Assembly: GCF_003030345.1 (NCBI RefSeq)
Contig: NZ_CP028158.1
Location: 7,936,001-8,000,000, forward strand
Length of the DNA stretch: 64,000 bases
Source: Plantactinospora sp. BC1
Lineage (GTDB): Bacteria > Actinomycetota > Actinomycetes > Mycobacteriales > Micromonosporaceae
Direction of reading: 5' to 3'
In this document: in pieces, positions 17,990 through 26,304 of the stretch
Numbering within the stretch: position 1 is the stretch's first letter
How the letters are laid out: every line of letters begins with the position of its first letter
The notes under the pieces: model-generated
The model's input: only the letters and a program-made list of their open reading frames with translations
Database searches by the model: none
What the model was told of the DNA's origin: nothing
Program-made: the position numbers and the translations under genes

Positions 17990-18430
17990 TCAGTTCGACG
18001 GATTGGGTACCCGGGCGGGGATCGCCCGGCCGGTCATCCGGCGGAACGCCAGATAGGTCTCGCAGCCGAGGCAGAGCCCGAACGCCCCGTTGAGGAAGGC
18101 GGCGGCCAACGCCAGGCAGGAGACGACCAGCCCCAGCCAGGTGGCGCCGGAGAGATAGCCGGCGGCGGCCACCAGCATGAACCCGAGCCCGAGAAGCTGG
18201 GCGAAGCGTACCGGCGCCACGGGCTCCAACTCGGCGGGGCGGGCCAACCGAGGCGCCAGTACGGCCCGGAACAACAGGCCGTACGGGCTGCGGCGCGGGT
18301 CGACGGCGGCGATCGCGAACACCACCGCCTGGGCCAGCGCCAGCCAACCCGAGCCGGTGACGAGTACGACGACCAGGACGAGCGTGGTGACGACCGCGGC
18401 AAAGCGCGGTCCACGGGGGTCGAGCAACAT
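17990..18430 (-). CDS. DUF4395-type integral membrane protein
   Basis: 146 residues, four hydrophobic segments and the conserved C-terminal CLGCETY motif of DUF4395. The family is often next to thioredoxin-like genes, as here (next gene upstream on the same strand), and the paired Cys could exchange electrons with it; this is inference. Start ATG 18430 is chosen since CGAGG lies 5 nt upstream; GTG 18436 in the same frame would bury the site. Converges with the response regulator, 171 bp away. Confidence 0.85.
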   Translation of the reverse strand: MLLDPRGPRFAAVVTTLVLVVVLVTGSGWLALAQAVVFAIAAVDPRRSPYGLLFRAVLAPRLARPAELEPVAPVRFAQLLGLGFMLVAAAGYLSGATWLGLVVSCLALAAAFLNGAFGLCLGCETYLAFRRMTGRAIPARVPNPSN

Positions 18431-18613
18431 GTTCACCTCGGTGGGCAGGGACGGCGCCAGTCGTCGTCACGGCGCTCGTCGGGACGTGGACGCGGGATTG
18501 CCGCCGGGACGGTCTCGCTGGTCAGTGGCGGAGGTGGGCGGACGGCCGGCCGGCGCCGACCTTCCGGTGCCGAGACGGTACGCCCACCCCGGCACTCCCG
18601 GCGGTGCACCGGG

Positions 18614-19288
18614 TCATGACGGTCCCCGGCGCAGCAGTGGCGCCACCGCAGCGAGGACCTGGGCCCTGGCCGGCACTCCGGCGGCACGCTGCACGATCCG
18701 CCCGTCGGCGTCGACCAGCAGCACCGTGGGGGTACGCCAGATGCCCAGGGCCCGTACCGCCGGCAACTGGCTCTCCGCGTCGACCTCCACGTGTCGTACC
18801 CCGTCCAGGGTCTCGGTGACGTCGGCCAGCACCTGCCGGGTGGCCCGGCACGGCGCGCAGAACGCCGACGAGAACTGGAGCAGGGTGGCGGAGGCGCCGG
18901 GCCGGACCCCGAGCGCGGCCAGCAGTGCGGGGTCGACCGGCAGTCCGACCCCGGCGCCCGGCGTGGAGCCGTTGCCAGCGGCGGGATCGGCGCCCGGCGT
19001 GGAGCCGTTGCCGGCGGCGGGATCGGCGCCCGGCGGCCGAGGTGGCGGCGCCGCAGGAGGCTGGCGCCGAAGGTCGGCAGCCGGATCGGAACCGTCGTCC
19101 GACCGCAGCCCGAAGCCGGCCCGGGAGAGCCGGTTGGTCGGCGACTGCCGCCGGAGTCGCCCGTCGAAGTGGCGGCGCCACAGGCCGTAGCCGGCGGCCA
19201 GCAGCAAGGTGGCCACCGCCGCGACGGAACCGCTCAATGCGGCGTTCTGCACCACTACAGACTGCCATGTCCAGGCGTCGATGACCAT
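18614..19288 (-). CDS. Membrane-anchored thioredoxin-domain protein
   Basis: Likely disulfide oxidoreductase facing outside. 224 residues: one N-terminal transmembrane helix (about 15-37), a basic then low-complexity linker with a duplicated 12-residue block (ADPAAGNGSTPG twice), and a C-terminal thioredoxin fold with active site FCAPC and cis-Pro region WRTPTVLLV. The Ala-Pro pair between the cysteines differs from classical WCGPC. ATG 19288 is taken as the start; the frame extends to GTG 19324 but without a binding site. Paired with the DUF4395 gene downstream. Confidence 0.85.
   Translation of the reverse strand: MVIDAWTWQSVVVQNAALSGSVAAVATLLLAAGYGLWRRHFDGRLRRQSPTNRLSRAGFGLRSDDGSDPAADLRRQPPAAPPPRPPGADPAAGNGSTPGADPAAGNGSTPGAGVGLPVDPALLAALGVRPGASATLLQFSSAFCAPCRATRQVLADVTETLDGVRHVEVDAESQLPAVRALGIWRTPTVLLVDADGRIVQRAAGVPARAQVLAAVAPLLRRGPS
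18963..19034. repeat. 36-bp in-frame tandem duplication in thioredoxin-gene linker
   Basis: Copies start at 18963 and 18999 and differ at one base. They encode two 12-residue blocks ADPAAGNGSTPG in the disordered linker. Confidence 0.9.
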
Positions 19289-19402
19289 CGTTGTGATGTC
19301 ACCCGTTCCCCCGGCCGGCTCCACCGCCGGGACGGGGAATCGACGGGCAGTTCCGACCCGAGTCGGTACGCCGACGCCGGCCCGCCGGGGCGCGGCAGCG
19401 TA

Positions 19403-19480
19403 AGCCGGTCAGCATTTCCGTCAGCCGGTCAGCACTTCTCAGCCGATCAGCACTTCCGTCAGCCGGTCAGCACTTCCGTC
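19403..19480. repeat. 20-bp tandem repeat, four copies, spanning the pimB stop codon
   Basis: Units close to agccggtcagcacttccgtc at 19403-19422, 19423-19440 (2 bp shorter), 19441-19460 and 19461-19480. The last unit encodes the C-terminal residues of pimB and its stop (19461-19459); the others extend downstream of the gene. Confidence 0.9.
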
Positions 19481-20583
19481 ATCCGCCGTGCCTGCCGCTC
19501 CCAGCGCCACTCCCGCTCCACCCAGGCGCGTCCGGCCGCACCCATCCGGCGGGACAGCTCCGGGTCGGCGAGCAGCGTCGCCACCCGGTCGGCGAGCTGG
19601 CCGACGTCACGGCCGTCGACGACGTACCCGGTCTCGCCCTCCCGGACCGCGTCCGGGGCGCCGCCGGAGTTTCCGGCCACCACCGGCAGCCCGGTCGCGG
19701 ATGCCTCCAGATAGACGATGCCCAGGCCCTCCACGTCCAGCCCGCCGTTGCGGGTCCGGCACGGCATCGCGTAGACGTCCCCGGCCGCGTAGTGCGCCGG
19801 CAGTTCGGCGGTCGGCACCGAGCCGGTGAAGACGACATCACCGGCGACTCCCGCCCGCCGGGCGAGCTTCTCCAGCGTCGCCCGGTACGGTCCGCCGCCG
19901 ACCACCAGCAGTGCCGCCCCCGGCACCCGGCGACGGATCTCCGGCAGCGCCCGGATCAGCGCGTCCTGCCCCTTGCGCGGCACCAGCCGGGAGACGCAGA
20001 CCACCACCGGCCGGTCGGCCAGGCCGTGCCGGGCCCGGATCTCGGCCCCGTCCACGTCCGGGTGGTAGACGTCGACGTCCACCCCGGGCGCCAGCCGGCG
20101 CAGCTCGGTGCGGCCGCGCAGCACCCGGTCCAGCCGTACCCGGGTGTATTCCCCCAGATAGGTCGTGACGTCGACGCCGTCACCGATCCGGCGCAGCGCC
20201 GACCGGGCACCCGGCAGCGCCGCCCAGCCGACCTCGTGGCCGTGGGTCTGGGCCACCACCCGACCGATACCGGCGCGGCGACGCAGCCCGGCGGCGAGCA
20301 ACCCCAACGGGGCCGCCGCGCCGAACCAGACGGTGTCGCAGTCGTAGGACCGGGCCAGCTCCGCCGCCCGCCGCGCGACGTGCCGGGTCGGCAGCAGTAC
20401 GCCGGTCGGCTCGCGTACCACCTCGAACGGCTGGTCGGCGTCGAACTTGTCGGCACCGCGCCAGGTCGAGGCGTAGACCACCACGGATCCGGGTGGCTGC
20501 CGGACGGCGAGGCCGTGCACGAAGGACTGGATCCCACCGGGGCGCGGCGGAAAGTCGTTGGTGACGAGCAGAGTCCTGGTCAA
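19459..20583 (-). CDS. pimB: Phosphatidyl-myo-inositol mannosyltransferase PimB (GT4)
   Basis: GDP-mannose-dependent mannosyltransferase adding the second mannose in phosphatidylinositol mannoside synthesis, at the cytoplasmic membrane face. 374 residues resembling mycobacterial PimB' along its length: LLVTNDFPPRPGGIQSFV at the N-terminus, TVWFGAAAPLGLLA, THGHEVGWAALPGARSALRR, CVSRLVPRKGQDALIRALP, AMPCRTRNGGLDVEGLGIVY and GNSGGAPDAVREGETG (GT4 E-x7-E region). Start TTG 20583 overlaps the protease stop as TTGA; a longer frame to 20667 lies inside that gene. The 3' end is embedded in a 20-bp tandem repeat. Family members differ in acceptor, so PimB is a strong but not certain call. Confidence 0.88.
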   Translation of the reverse strand: MTRTLLVTNDFPPRPGGIQSFVHGLAVRQPPGSVVVYASTWRGADKFDADQPFEVVREPTGVLLPTRHVARRAAELARSYDCDTVWFGAAAPLGLLAAGLRRRAGIGRVVAQTHGHEVGWAALPGARSALRRIGDGVDVTTYLGEYTRVRLDRVLRGRTELRRLAPGVDVDVYHPDVDGAEIRARHGLADRPVVVCVSRLVPRKGQDALIRALPEIRRRVPGAALLVVGGGPYRATLEKLARRAGVAGDVVFTGSVPTAELPAHYAAGDVYAMPCRTRNGGLDVEGLGIVYLEASATGLPVVAGNSGGAPDAVREGETGYVVDGRDVGQLADRVATLLADPELSRRMGAAGRAWVEREWRWERQARRMTEVLTG

Positions 20584-21839
20584 CCGCCGGCTCCTCGGGC
20601 GTACGCGCGGGCCGCGGCCATGCGCTCCACTGTGGATGGATGACTCGCCCGGAAGAGGTACTCCCACCGGGGCGGATCGGGGTCGGCGAGGTTGACGCTG
20701 GAGAGCCGCCGCTGCATCGCCTCGAACGAGCCCGGGTCACCGGTCAGCGCCAGGGCGTGCGCGTCGGCCCGCGCCTCGACCTGCCGGGAGACCCAGGCCT
20801 GTGCCGGCGTCGCCACCAGACCGGCCACCGTCACCAGGGCCAGCAGCAGCGGAAACGCCCGTGGCTCGGCCACCGAGTCGACTCCGGCGGCCCGCAACAG
20901 CGCGGCCGACGAGCCGAGCAGGTAGAGCGCGACGACCGCCGCCGCCGCGCCGAGCGCACCGGTGAGGGTGCCGGTCAGCACGTCCCGGTCCTTCGCGTGG
21001 CCCAACTCGTGCGCGACCACGCTCGCCACCTCGGCCGGCGGCGCCTCGCGCAGCAGGGTGTCGTAGACGACGATCCGCCGGGTCGGACCGAACCCGGAGA
21101 CGTACGCGTTGACCGCCCGGGTCCGCCGGGAGGCATCCGCGACCAGCACGTCCTTCACCGGTACGCCGTCGGCGTCGGCCAGCGTCATCAGCTCGGTGCG
21201 CAGCGGTCCCGGCTCCATCGGGGTGAACCGGTTGAAGATCGGCTCCACCAGCACCGGCAATATGAACGAGAGGAGCGTGACCAGCACCGCCGCGCCGGCC
21301 GCCCCGAACGCCCACCACCACCTCGGGGCCAGCCGGGTCACCGTGTAGAAGCCGAGCAGCGCCACCGCGCCGATCACGGCACTGACCGCGTACGACTTGA
21401 GCAGGTCGACCGTCCAGCCGCCCCAGCCCTGGGTGGAGAGCCCGTAGCGGGCCACCACCGCGTGCCGCCAGGCGGCGAACGGCAGGGTGACCAGGTCGGC
21501 CACCAGCACCACGGCCAGGCCGCCGAGCACGGCCTGGGCAATCCAGTTGTCACCGAAGGGGCGCCCGACCAGGGCGATCAGCTTCGCGCCGAGCGGGGTG
21601 AGGCCGAGCAGCAGGGCGATCACCAGCCCGACGGCCAGCGCGCCGTAGCCACCCGGGCGCAGCGCGGCGGCGAAGGCCCTCCCCCGGGCCACCTCGGCCG
21701 GATCCAACTCGTCGAGCGCGGAGAGCTGATCGGCGCGGGGCGCGGGTGGGCGGTGCCACGGCACCAGCAGCGCGGTGGCGGCGACGAGCAGCAGTACGAG
21801 AGCGACGAGGGTCAGCCCGGCCCAGGCACGCGGCGTCAT
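20580..21839 (-). CDS. M48 family (Ste24/CAAX-type) zinc metalloprotease, membrane-bound
   Basis: 419 residues with an N-terminal helix, further membrane segments near residues 70-190, zinc site HELGH at 277-281 (VVAHELGHAKDRD) and downstream third-ligand region QVEARADAHALAL. Ste24-type enzymes cleave membrane or prenylated proteins; the bacterial substrate is unknown. ATG 21839 (MTPRAWAGL) is the best start though its upstream site is weak; the frame extends to 21923 through low-complexity sequence. Coupled by TTGA overlap to pimB. Confidence 0.9.
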   Translation of the reverse strand: MTPRAWAGLTLVALVLLLVAATALLVPWHRPPAPRADQLSALDELDPAEVARGRAFAAALRPGGYGALAVGLVIALLLGLTPLGAKLIALVGRPFGDNWIAQAVLGGLAVVLVADLVTLPFAAWRHAVVARYGLSTQGWGGWTVDLLKSYAVSAVIGAVALLGFYTVTRLAPRWWWAFGAAGAAVLVTLLSFILPVLVEPIFNRFTPMEPGPLRTELMTLADADGVPVKDVLVADASRRTRAVNAYVSGFGPTRRIVVYDTLLREAPPAEVASVVAHELGHAKDRDVLTGTLTGALGAAAAVVALYLLGSSAALLRAAGVDSVAEPRAFPLLLALVTVAGLVATPAQAWVSRQVEARADAHALALTGDPGSFEAMQRRLSSVNLADPDPPRWEYLFRASHPSTVERMAAARAYARGAGG

Positions 21840-21945
21840 GCCGTCGCCCGTACCCACTGGGTCGTCCGCTCCACCCACTGGGTCATCCGCTCTGCCCTTT
21901 CGCCGGCCCGATCGCGCGGCCAATCCTATGCCGGACCGGCCGGCC

Positions 21946-22047
21946 GGAGTCCTGCGCCGGGTGGAGTCCCGCGCCGGGCGGAGTCCTGCGCCGGGCGGAG
22001 TCCTGCGCCGGGCGGAGTCCTGCGCCGGGCGGAGTCCTGCGCCGGGC
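21946..22047. repeat. 17-bp tandem repeat, six copies
   Basis: Units close to ggagtcctgcgccgggc start at 21946, 21963, 21980, 21997, 22014 and 22031. The array ends 3 bp before the stop codon of the small Cys-protein gene (22051) and lies in the spacer upstream of the protease. The 17-bp period breaks all frames, so it is noncoding. Confidence 0.92.
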
Positions 22048-22050
22048 GGA

Positions 22051-22278
22051 CTACGCGACCCGTCGGCCTCGGCGCCGGTTGGCGAGCCGGGTCGGCGCCG
22101 AGACCGGGGCGTCGAGGATCTCGACGTCGAAGCCGGCCCGGGTGAAGACCTCGATCGCGTGTATCTCGTCGGCGGTCAACGAAGCCTGTCCCGGCGGCTG
22201 GTCCAGCAGGGCACTCACCAGGCACCCGGAACAGGCCGCACCCCGGCGGAGGGTGCAACTGTCGCAGTCGATGAGCAT
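22051..22278 (-). CDS. Small four-cysteine conserved protein
   Basis: 75 residues beginning MLIDCDSCTLRRGAACSGC: four cysteines in two CxxC pairs within the first 20 residues, followed by ASLTADEIHAIEVFTRAGFD and a basic tail. The pattern suggests a zinc or Fe-S knuckle. ATG 22278 has GAGGAG about 8 nt upstream, and a similar small protein sits next to pimB in mycobacteria (Rv2189c position, from memory). Function unknown. A 17-bp tandem repeat begins right after its stop codon. Confidence 0.8.
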   Translation of the reverse strand: MLIDCDSCTLRRGAACSGCLVSALLDQPPGQASLTADEIHAIEVFTRAGFDVEILDAPVSAPTRLANRRRGRRVA

Positions 22279-22440
22279 CTGCTCACTCCTCAAAGCAGCG
22301 GGAGACGGTGTTGTCGTGACGCGGCCACCGTCCGTGACACCCACCCTAGAACAGGGGTACGACAAAACCTCCGTTGCCGCCCAACGCCCCCATCCAGATG
22401 ATCAACGGACAAACTGGCGGCGGCCGTGCCACGGCACGGC

Positions 22441-22525
22441 ACAGCAGGGCAGGGCACAGCAGGGCAGGGCACAGCAGGGCAGGGCACGGCACAGCAGGGC
22501 AGGGCACGGCACAGCAGGGCAGGGC
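22441..22525. repeat. 15-bp tandem repeat, five copies with acggc interruptions
   Basis: acagcagggcagggc at 22441, 22456, 22471, 22491 and 22511; the last two are preceded by acggc inserts. It lies 21 bp downstream of the NYN-gene stop and upstream of the small Cys-protein promoter. Because 15 is a multiple of three, several frames stay open through it, but none has gene-like flanks. Confidence 0.92.
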
Positions 22526-22546
22526 ACCCGAGGTGCTGGTGCCCGC

Positions 22547-24268
22547 TCAGGAGCGGGCGAGCCGGCGGAGCAGCGAGTCCGCGCCGAGCGGGTAGGCGCC
22601 GTGCCGGCGTACCCCATCGGCGACCTCGCGGTCGGAGGAGACCACCACGACCGGCCGCCCGGCCGGCTCGGCCCGGACCAGCCGGCGGATCAGGTCGTCG
22701 GCGGTCTCACCCTTCCGGGAGAAGAGCACCCGCACCCCGCGCGGCGCGGGCGGTAGCCCGTGCATCCGCTCGGCGCCGTCGAAGACGACCGTCACCTCGT
22801 CACCGGTCTGCGCCGCGATGCCGCCCAGGCCGGTGATCAGACGCTTGCGCTGCTGCTCCAGGGACATGTCCCCGAAGCCCCGCTTGGTGACGTTGTAACC
22901 GTCGACCACCAGGTGCGCGCGGGGCAGGGCCAGCAGCTCGTCCAGCCGGGCCGGGTCGTCGGCGTCCAGCGCCCGGGCCGAGTTGGCCGTCGCCGGACGC
23001 TCGGCGAACGCGTCGGCGACGTAGTCGGCCGGCAACCGGTCGGCGGGATCGAGGGCGAGTTCCCGGCGCAGCCCGACGGCGGCCCGGCCGATCGTCTCCA
23101 GCAGCAGCCAGAGCCGGGCGTCGTCGACCGACCGGGCCTCCTTGGCGGTCTGCCGGACCGCACCGGCGGTCGCCTCGGCCTCGGCCAACCGGGCCCGTAC
23201 CCTGCGCAGCTCCGCCTCGTGGTCGGCCGCCGCCCGGCTGGCCCGTCCCTTCTCGGTGGCGAGCAGCTCGGCCGCCCGCCGCTGCCCGGCCTGCGCCTCC
23301 CGCAGTGTTCGGCCCAGCACCCGGTTCTCCTCGCGGAGCTGGCCCAACTCCTCCCGGAGCCGGGCCACCTCGTCGCGCAGCTTGTCGGCCTCCACCTTCG
23401 CCACCGCACGGTCGTGCTCGGCCCGGGTGGCCCGCTGTTCGGCCTCGCGGACCAGTTCGGCGACGACGGCGCTGTCGGCCTCGGCCCGGACCGCCGCACC
23501 GGCATCCTCGACCAGGTCACGCCAGCCCGGCGGTCGGGTCAGGTAGGCGAGCGCGGCGACCTCCACCGGATCGGCGGCGGCCGGACTCGCACCGGAGACC
23601 ACCACGGAGCCGAGTTCCCCGGCCTCGGCGAGGACCCGGCTGGCGACCCGCTGCCGGAACAGCGGATCGGCGGCGAGCTGGGTGGCGATCGGTCCGCCGC
23701 CGAGCCGGGCCCGCCGGTTCGGCGCGAACTTGGCGACCCGGCGCAGCGGCGGCGGCAGTTCGTCGGTGGGCAGCGTCGGCAACGCGGCGGCGGCCAGGCT
23801 GACGATCCGGGCCCGGACCGGCTCCGGCAGGGTCGGCTCCGGCTCCCGATCCCCCAGCTCCCGATCGTTCGGCTCCCGATCCGCAGCCCCAGCGTCGCCC
23901 GGCTCACCGTCGCCCGGATCACCGCCGCCCGGCTCACCGTCACCCGGATCACCGCCGCCCGGATCACCGCCGCCCGGCTCACCGTCACCGGGCTCGGTAG
24001 CAGCCGGGTCGGTGTCGATCGGGTCGGTCTCGATCGGGTCGTCGCCGGTCGGCTCCGTCAGCGGGCCGGCGGGCGGCACGGCTGCTCCGCCCCCGGGGCC
24101 GGGCGATGTGTCGGTGACCAGCGTCGGTTCCGCCTCGTCGGTACCGGGTACGGCCGGACGCGGCTCGTCGCTGCCGCCGTCCCGCCCGGGATCGCCAGCA
24201 CGCTCAGAGCGCGCGAGCTGCGCCGCCTCCTCGGGGAGGCGGTCGTCGGACGGTTCGGCGCGGGGCAT
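22547..24268 (-). CDS. NYN-domain (PIN-like) RNA-binding protein, putative ribonuclease
   Basis: 573 residues. N-terminal ~150 residues are acidic low-complexity with GDGEPGGGDPG repeats; a central helical region holds a coiled coil about residues 265-385 (DKLRDEVARLREELGQLREE); the C-terminal ~150 residues are a NYN/YacP-like domain with acidic catalytic-type residues VVDGYNVTKRG, VTVVFDGAERM, SRKGETADDLI and VVSSDREVADGVRRHG. The domain is related to PIN nucleases and to the Rae1/YacP ribosome-associated nuclease. ATG 24268 has GGGAGA 8 nt upstream. Diverges from the DEDDh-exonuclease gene, so the two face each other at a 106-bp promoter spacer. Confidence 0.9.
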   Translation of the reverse strand: MPRAEPSDDRLPEEAAQLARSERAGDPGRDGGSDEPRPAVPGTDEAEPTLVTDTSPGPGGGAAVPPAGPLTEPTGDDPIETDPIDTDPAATEPGDGEPGGGDPGGGDPGDGEPGGGDPGDGEPGDAGAADREPNDRELGDREPEPTLPEPVRARIVSLAAAALPTLPTDELPPPLRRVAKFAPNRRARLGGGPIATQLAADPLFRQRVASRVLAEAGELGSVVVSGASPAAADPVEVAALAYLTRPPGWRDLVEDAGAAVRAEADSAVVAELVREAEQRATRAEHDRAVAKVEADKLRDEVARLREELGQLREENRVLGRTLREAQAGQRRAAELLATEKGRASRAAADHEAELRRVRARLAEAEATAGAVRQTAKEARSVDDARLWLLLETIGRAAVGLRRELALDPADRLPADYVADAFAERPATANSARALDADDPARLDELLALPRAHLVVDGYNVTKRGFGDMSLEQQRKRLITGLGGIAAQTGDEVTVVFDGAERMHGLPPAPRGVRVLFSRKGETADDLIRRLVRAEPAGRPVVVVSSDREVADGVRRHGAYPLGADSLLRRLARS

Positions 24269-24374
24269 GCCGCCAGTCTCCCACCGACACCCTACCGATC
24301 GCCCAACACCTCAGATGATCTCGCCCCGTCGGCCCCCGGTAACGACTGGTACGGATGATACGGAAGTGTCGTAC

Positions 24375-26162
24375 GTGCCGCCTAACCTGCCCGCCGTGGT
24401 CTCACCTCAATATGTCCAGGGCACGCTGGACGGCCTGCCGGACGGCACTCCCGGCGCGGACGGCTGGCCCGACGAGGCGACGTCACTGCGGCAGACCACC
24501 TTCGTGGTGCTCGACCTGGAGACCACCGGTGGCGCCCCGGACGGCGGCGGGATCACCGAGATCGGCGCGGTCAAGGTGCGCGGCGGCGAGGAGCTGGGCG
24601 TGCTGGCCACCCTGGTCAACCCGGGTGAGCCGATTCCGCCGTTCATCACCGTGCTGACCGGGATCACCCAGGCGATGCTGCTGCCGGCCCCGCCGGTCGA
24701 GGAGGTGCTGCCCAGCCTGCTGGAGTTCCTCCGGGGTGCGGTGCTGGTCGCGCACAACGCCCCCTACGACGTGGGCTTCCTCAAGGCGGCCTGTGCCCGG
24801 CACGGCTACACCTGGCCGAACCCCCGGGTGCTCGACACGGCGGCGCTGGCCCGCCGGGTGCTCACCCGGGACGAGGTGCCCAACCGCAAGCTCGGCACCC
24901 TGGCGGCCTACTTCCGCACCCCGCACCAGCCGAGCCACCGGGCGCTGGCCGACGCCAAGGCCACCGTGGACGTGCTGCACGGGTTGATCGCCCGGCTCGG
25001 CGGGCACCGGGTGGAGACCCTCGGCGACGCGATCGAGTTCGCCAAGGCGGTCACCCCGACCCAGCGCCGCAAGCGGCACCTGGCCGAGGGGCTGCCCAGG
25101 GTGCCGGGGGTCTACATCTTCCGGGCCGCCGACGACCGGCCGCTCTACGTCGGCACCTCCGGGGACATCGCCACCCGGGTGCGCAGCTACTTCACCGCCG
25201 CCGAGAAGCGGGCCCGGATCTCGGAGATGCTGGCCGCCGCCGAGCGGGTCGAGGCGATCGAGTGTGCCCATCCGCTGGAGGCGGAGGTGCGCGAGCTGCG
25301 GCTGATCGGCGCGCACGCCCCGCCGTACAACCGCCGGTCGAAGTTTCCGGAGCGGGTGGTCTGGCTCAAGTTGACCTCGGAGCCGTACCCGCGGTTGTCC
25401 CTGGTCAGGTCGTTGGGCCCGGACGACGCGGCCTATCTCGGCCCGTTCAGCTCCCGCCGCTCGGCGGAGCTGGCCGCGGCCGGGGTGCACGACGCGGTGC
25501 CGCTGCGCCAGTGCACCCCCCGGCTCTCGGTCCGGACCACCAGCCCGGCCTGCGCGCTGGCCGAGCTGGGTCGCTGCCCGGCACCCTGCGAGCACCGGAT
25601 CTCGGTCGACGAGTACGCGCACCGCGCGGTCGAGCCGGTCCGCTCGGCTCTGGCCGACGACCCGCAGGTGCTGGTCGACGCGCTGCTGGCCCGGATCGGG
25701 GTGCTCTCCGACGCCCAGCGCTACGAGGAGGCGGCGGTGGTCCGGAGCCGGCTGGCGGCGGTACTCCGGGCCACCGTCCGGATGCAACGCCTGGTCGGGC
25801 TGACCCGGATCGGTGAGCTGGCCGCCGCCCGGCGGGCCGCCGACGGCGGTTGGGAGATCGCGGTGGTCCGGCACGGCCGGCTGGCCGGGGCCGGCACCGC
25901 CGCGCCGGGGGTGCCGCCCCGGAGGGTGCTCGACCTGGTCCGGGCGACCGCCGAGACGGTGCTGCCCGGGCACGGTCCGGTCCCCAACGCCTCGGCCGAG
26001 GAGTCCGAACGCATCCTGTCCTGGTTGGAGCGGCCCGACACGCGGCTGGTCGAGACATCCGCTGGTTGGGCCTCTCCGGCCAGGGGGGCGGGGCGGTTCC
26101 GTGACCTGCTGGTCCGGGCCGAGGCGGCGTCGTCGAGACAACTCCCGACCGAACGCACATAA
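24375..26162 (+). CDS. DEDDh exonuclease fused to UvrC-like GIY-YIG nuclease
   Basis: About 595 residues. Residues ~40-210 are a DnaQ-type 3'-5' exonuclease (Exo I VVLDLETTG, Exo II HNAPYDVGFL, Exo III HRALADAKATVD). Residues ~245-330 are a UvrC/Cho-type GIY-YIG domain (GVYIFRAADDRPLYVGTSGD, PPYNRRSKFPERVVWLKL), then a four-Cys segment between CTPRL and GRCPAPC, and a UvrB-binding-like helix pair (LSDAQRYEEAAVVRSRL). It lacks the UvrC RNase H/(HhH)2 half. The start is uncertain: GTG 24375 has GGAAG 8 nt upstream; ATG 24315 and GTG 24366 are also in frame. A role in DNA repair or flap processing is inferred. Confidence 0.88.
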   Translation: MPPNLPAVVSPQYVQGTLDGLPDGTPGADGWPDEATSLRQTTFVVLDLETTGGAPDGGGITEIGAVKVRGGEELGVLATLVNPGEPIPPFITVLTGITQAMLLPAPPVEEVLPSLLEFLRGAVLVAHNAPYDVGFLKAACARHGYTWPNPRVLDTAALARRVLTRDEVPNRKLGTLAAYFRTPHQPSHRALADAKATVDVLHGLIARLGGHRVETLGDAIEFAKAVTPTQRRKRHLAEGLPRVPGVYIFRAADDRPLYVGTSGDIATRVRSYFTAAEKRARISEMLAAAERVEAIECAHPLEAEVRELRLIGAHAPPYNRRSKFPERVVWLKLTSEPYPRLSLVRSLGPDDAAYLGPFSSRRSAELAAAGVHDAVPLRQCTPRLSVRTTSPACALAELGRCPAPCEHRISVDEYAHRAVEPVRSALADDPQVLVDALLARIGVLSDAQRYEEAAVVRSRLAAVLRATVRMQRLVGLTRIGELAAARRAADGGWEIAVVRHGRLAGAGTAAPGVPPRRVLDLVRATAETVLPGHGPVPNASAEESERILSWLERPDTRLVETSAGWASPARGAGRFRDLLVRAEAASSRQLPTERT

Positions 26163-26194
26163 GCAAGTGACCGATCGGACGACCTTCACTCCTT

Positions 26195-26200
26195 TAGGCT
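26195..26200 (+). promoter_or_regulatory. Candidate -10 box of the RelA/SpoT-type gene
   Basis: TAGGCT in a short AT-richer patch (CTCCTTTAGGCTGTTAGAG), about 105 bp upstream of GTG 26305, which would leave a ~100-nt leader. Confidence 0.35.
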
Positions 26201-26304
26201 GTTAGAGAAGTGCAGTCCTGCCCGATTTCGGGGCTTGCGTGCGCACTGGTCTTCCGCGCGTCCGTCGGCCCTGGACGTGGCGGTGAGTGAGGAGGTGGCT
26301 CCGC

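Noticed and set aside
19403-22525. Insertion sequence or integron remnants suggested by clustered repeats
   Set aside because: No transposase or integrase fragment, no terminal inverted repeats and no shared unit between arrays.
22425-22530. Possible CRISPR array or coding repeat (AGHSR-type peptides)
   Set aside because: Units are contiguous 15-bp tandem copies without unique spacers, and no cas gene or plausible start is present; called a simple tandem repeat.
23682-24374. Extension of the exonuclease fusion upstream to 826 residues
   Set aside because: The added part is antisense to the NYN gene and consists of low-complexity PGSPSPGSPPPGS-like sequence.
26163-26304. tRNA or small RNA gene before the RSH gene
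   Set aside because: No cloverleaf or strong hairpin could be drawn; it looks like a plain promoter and leader.
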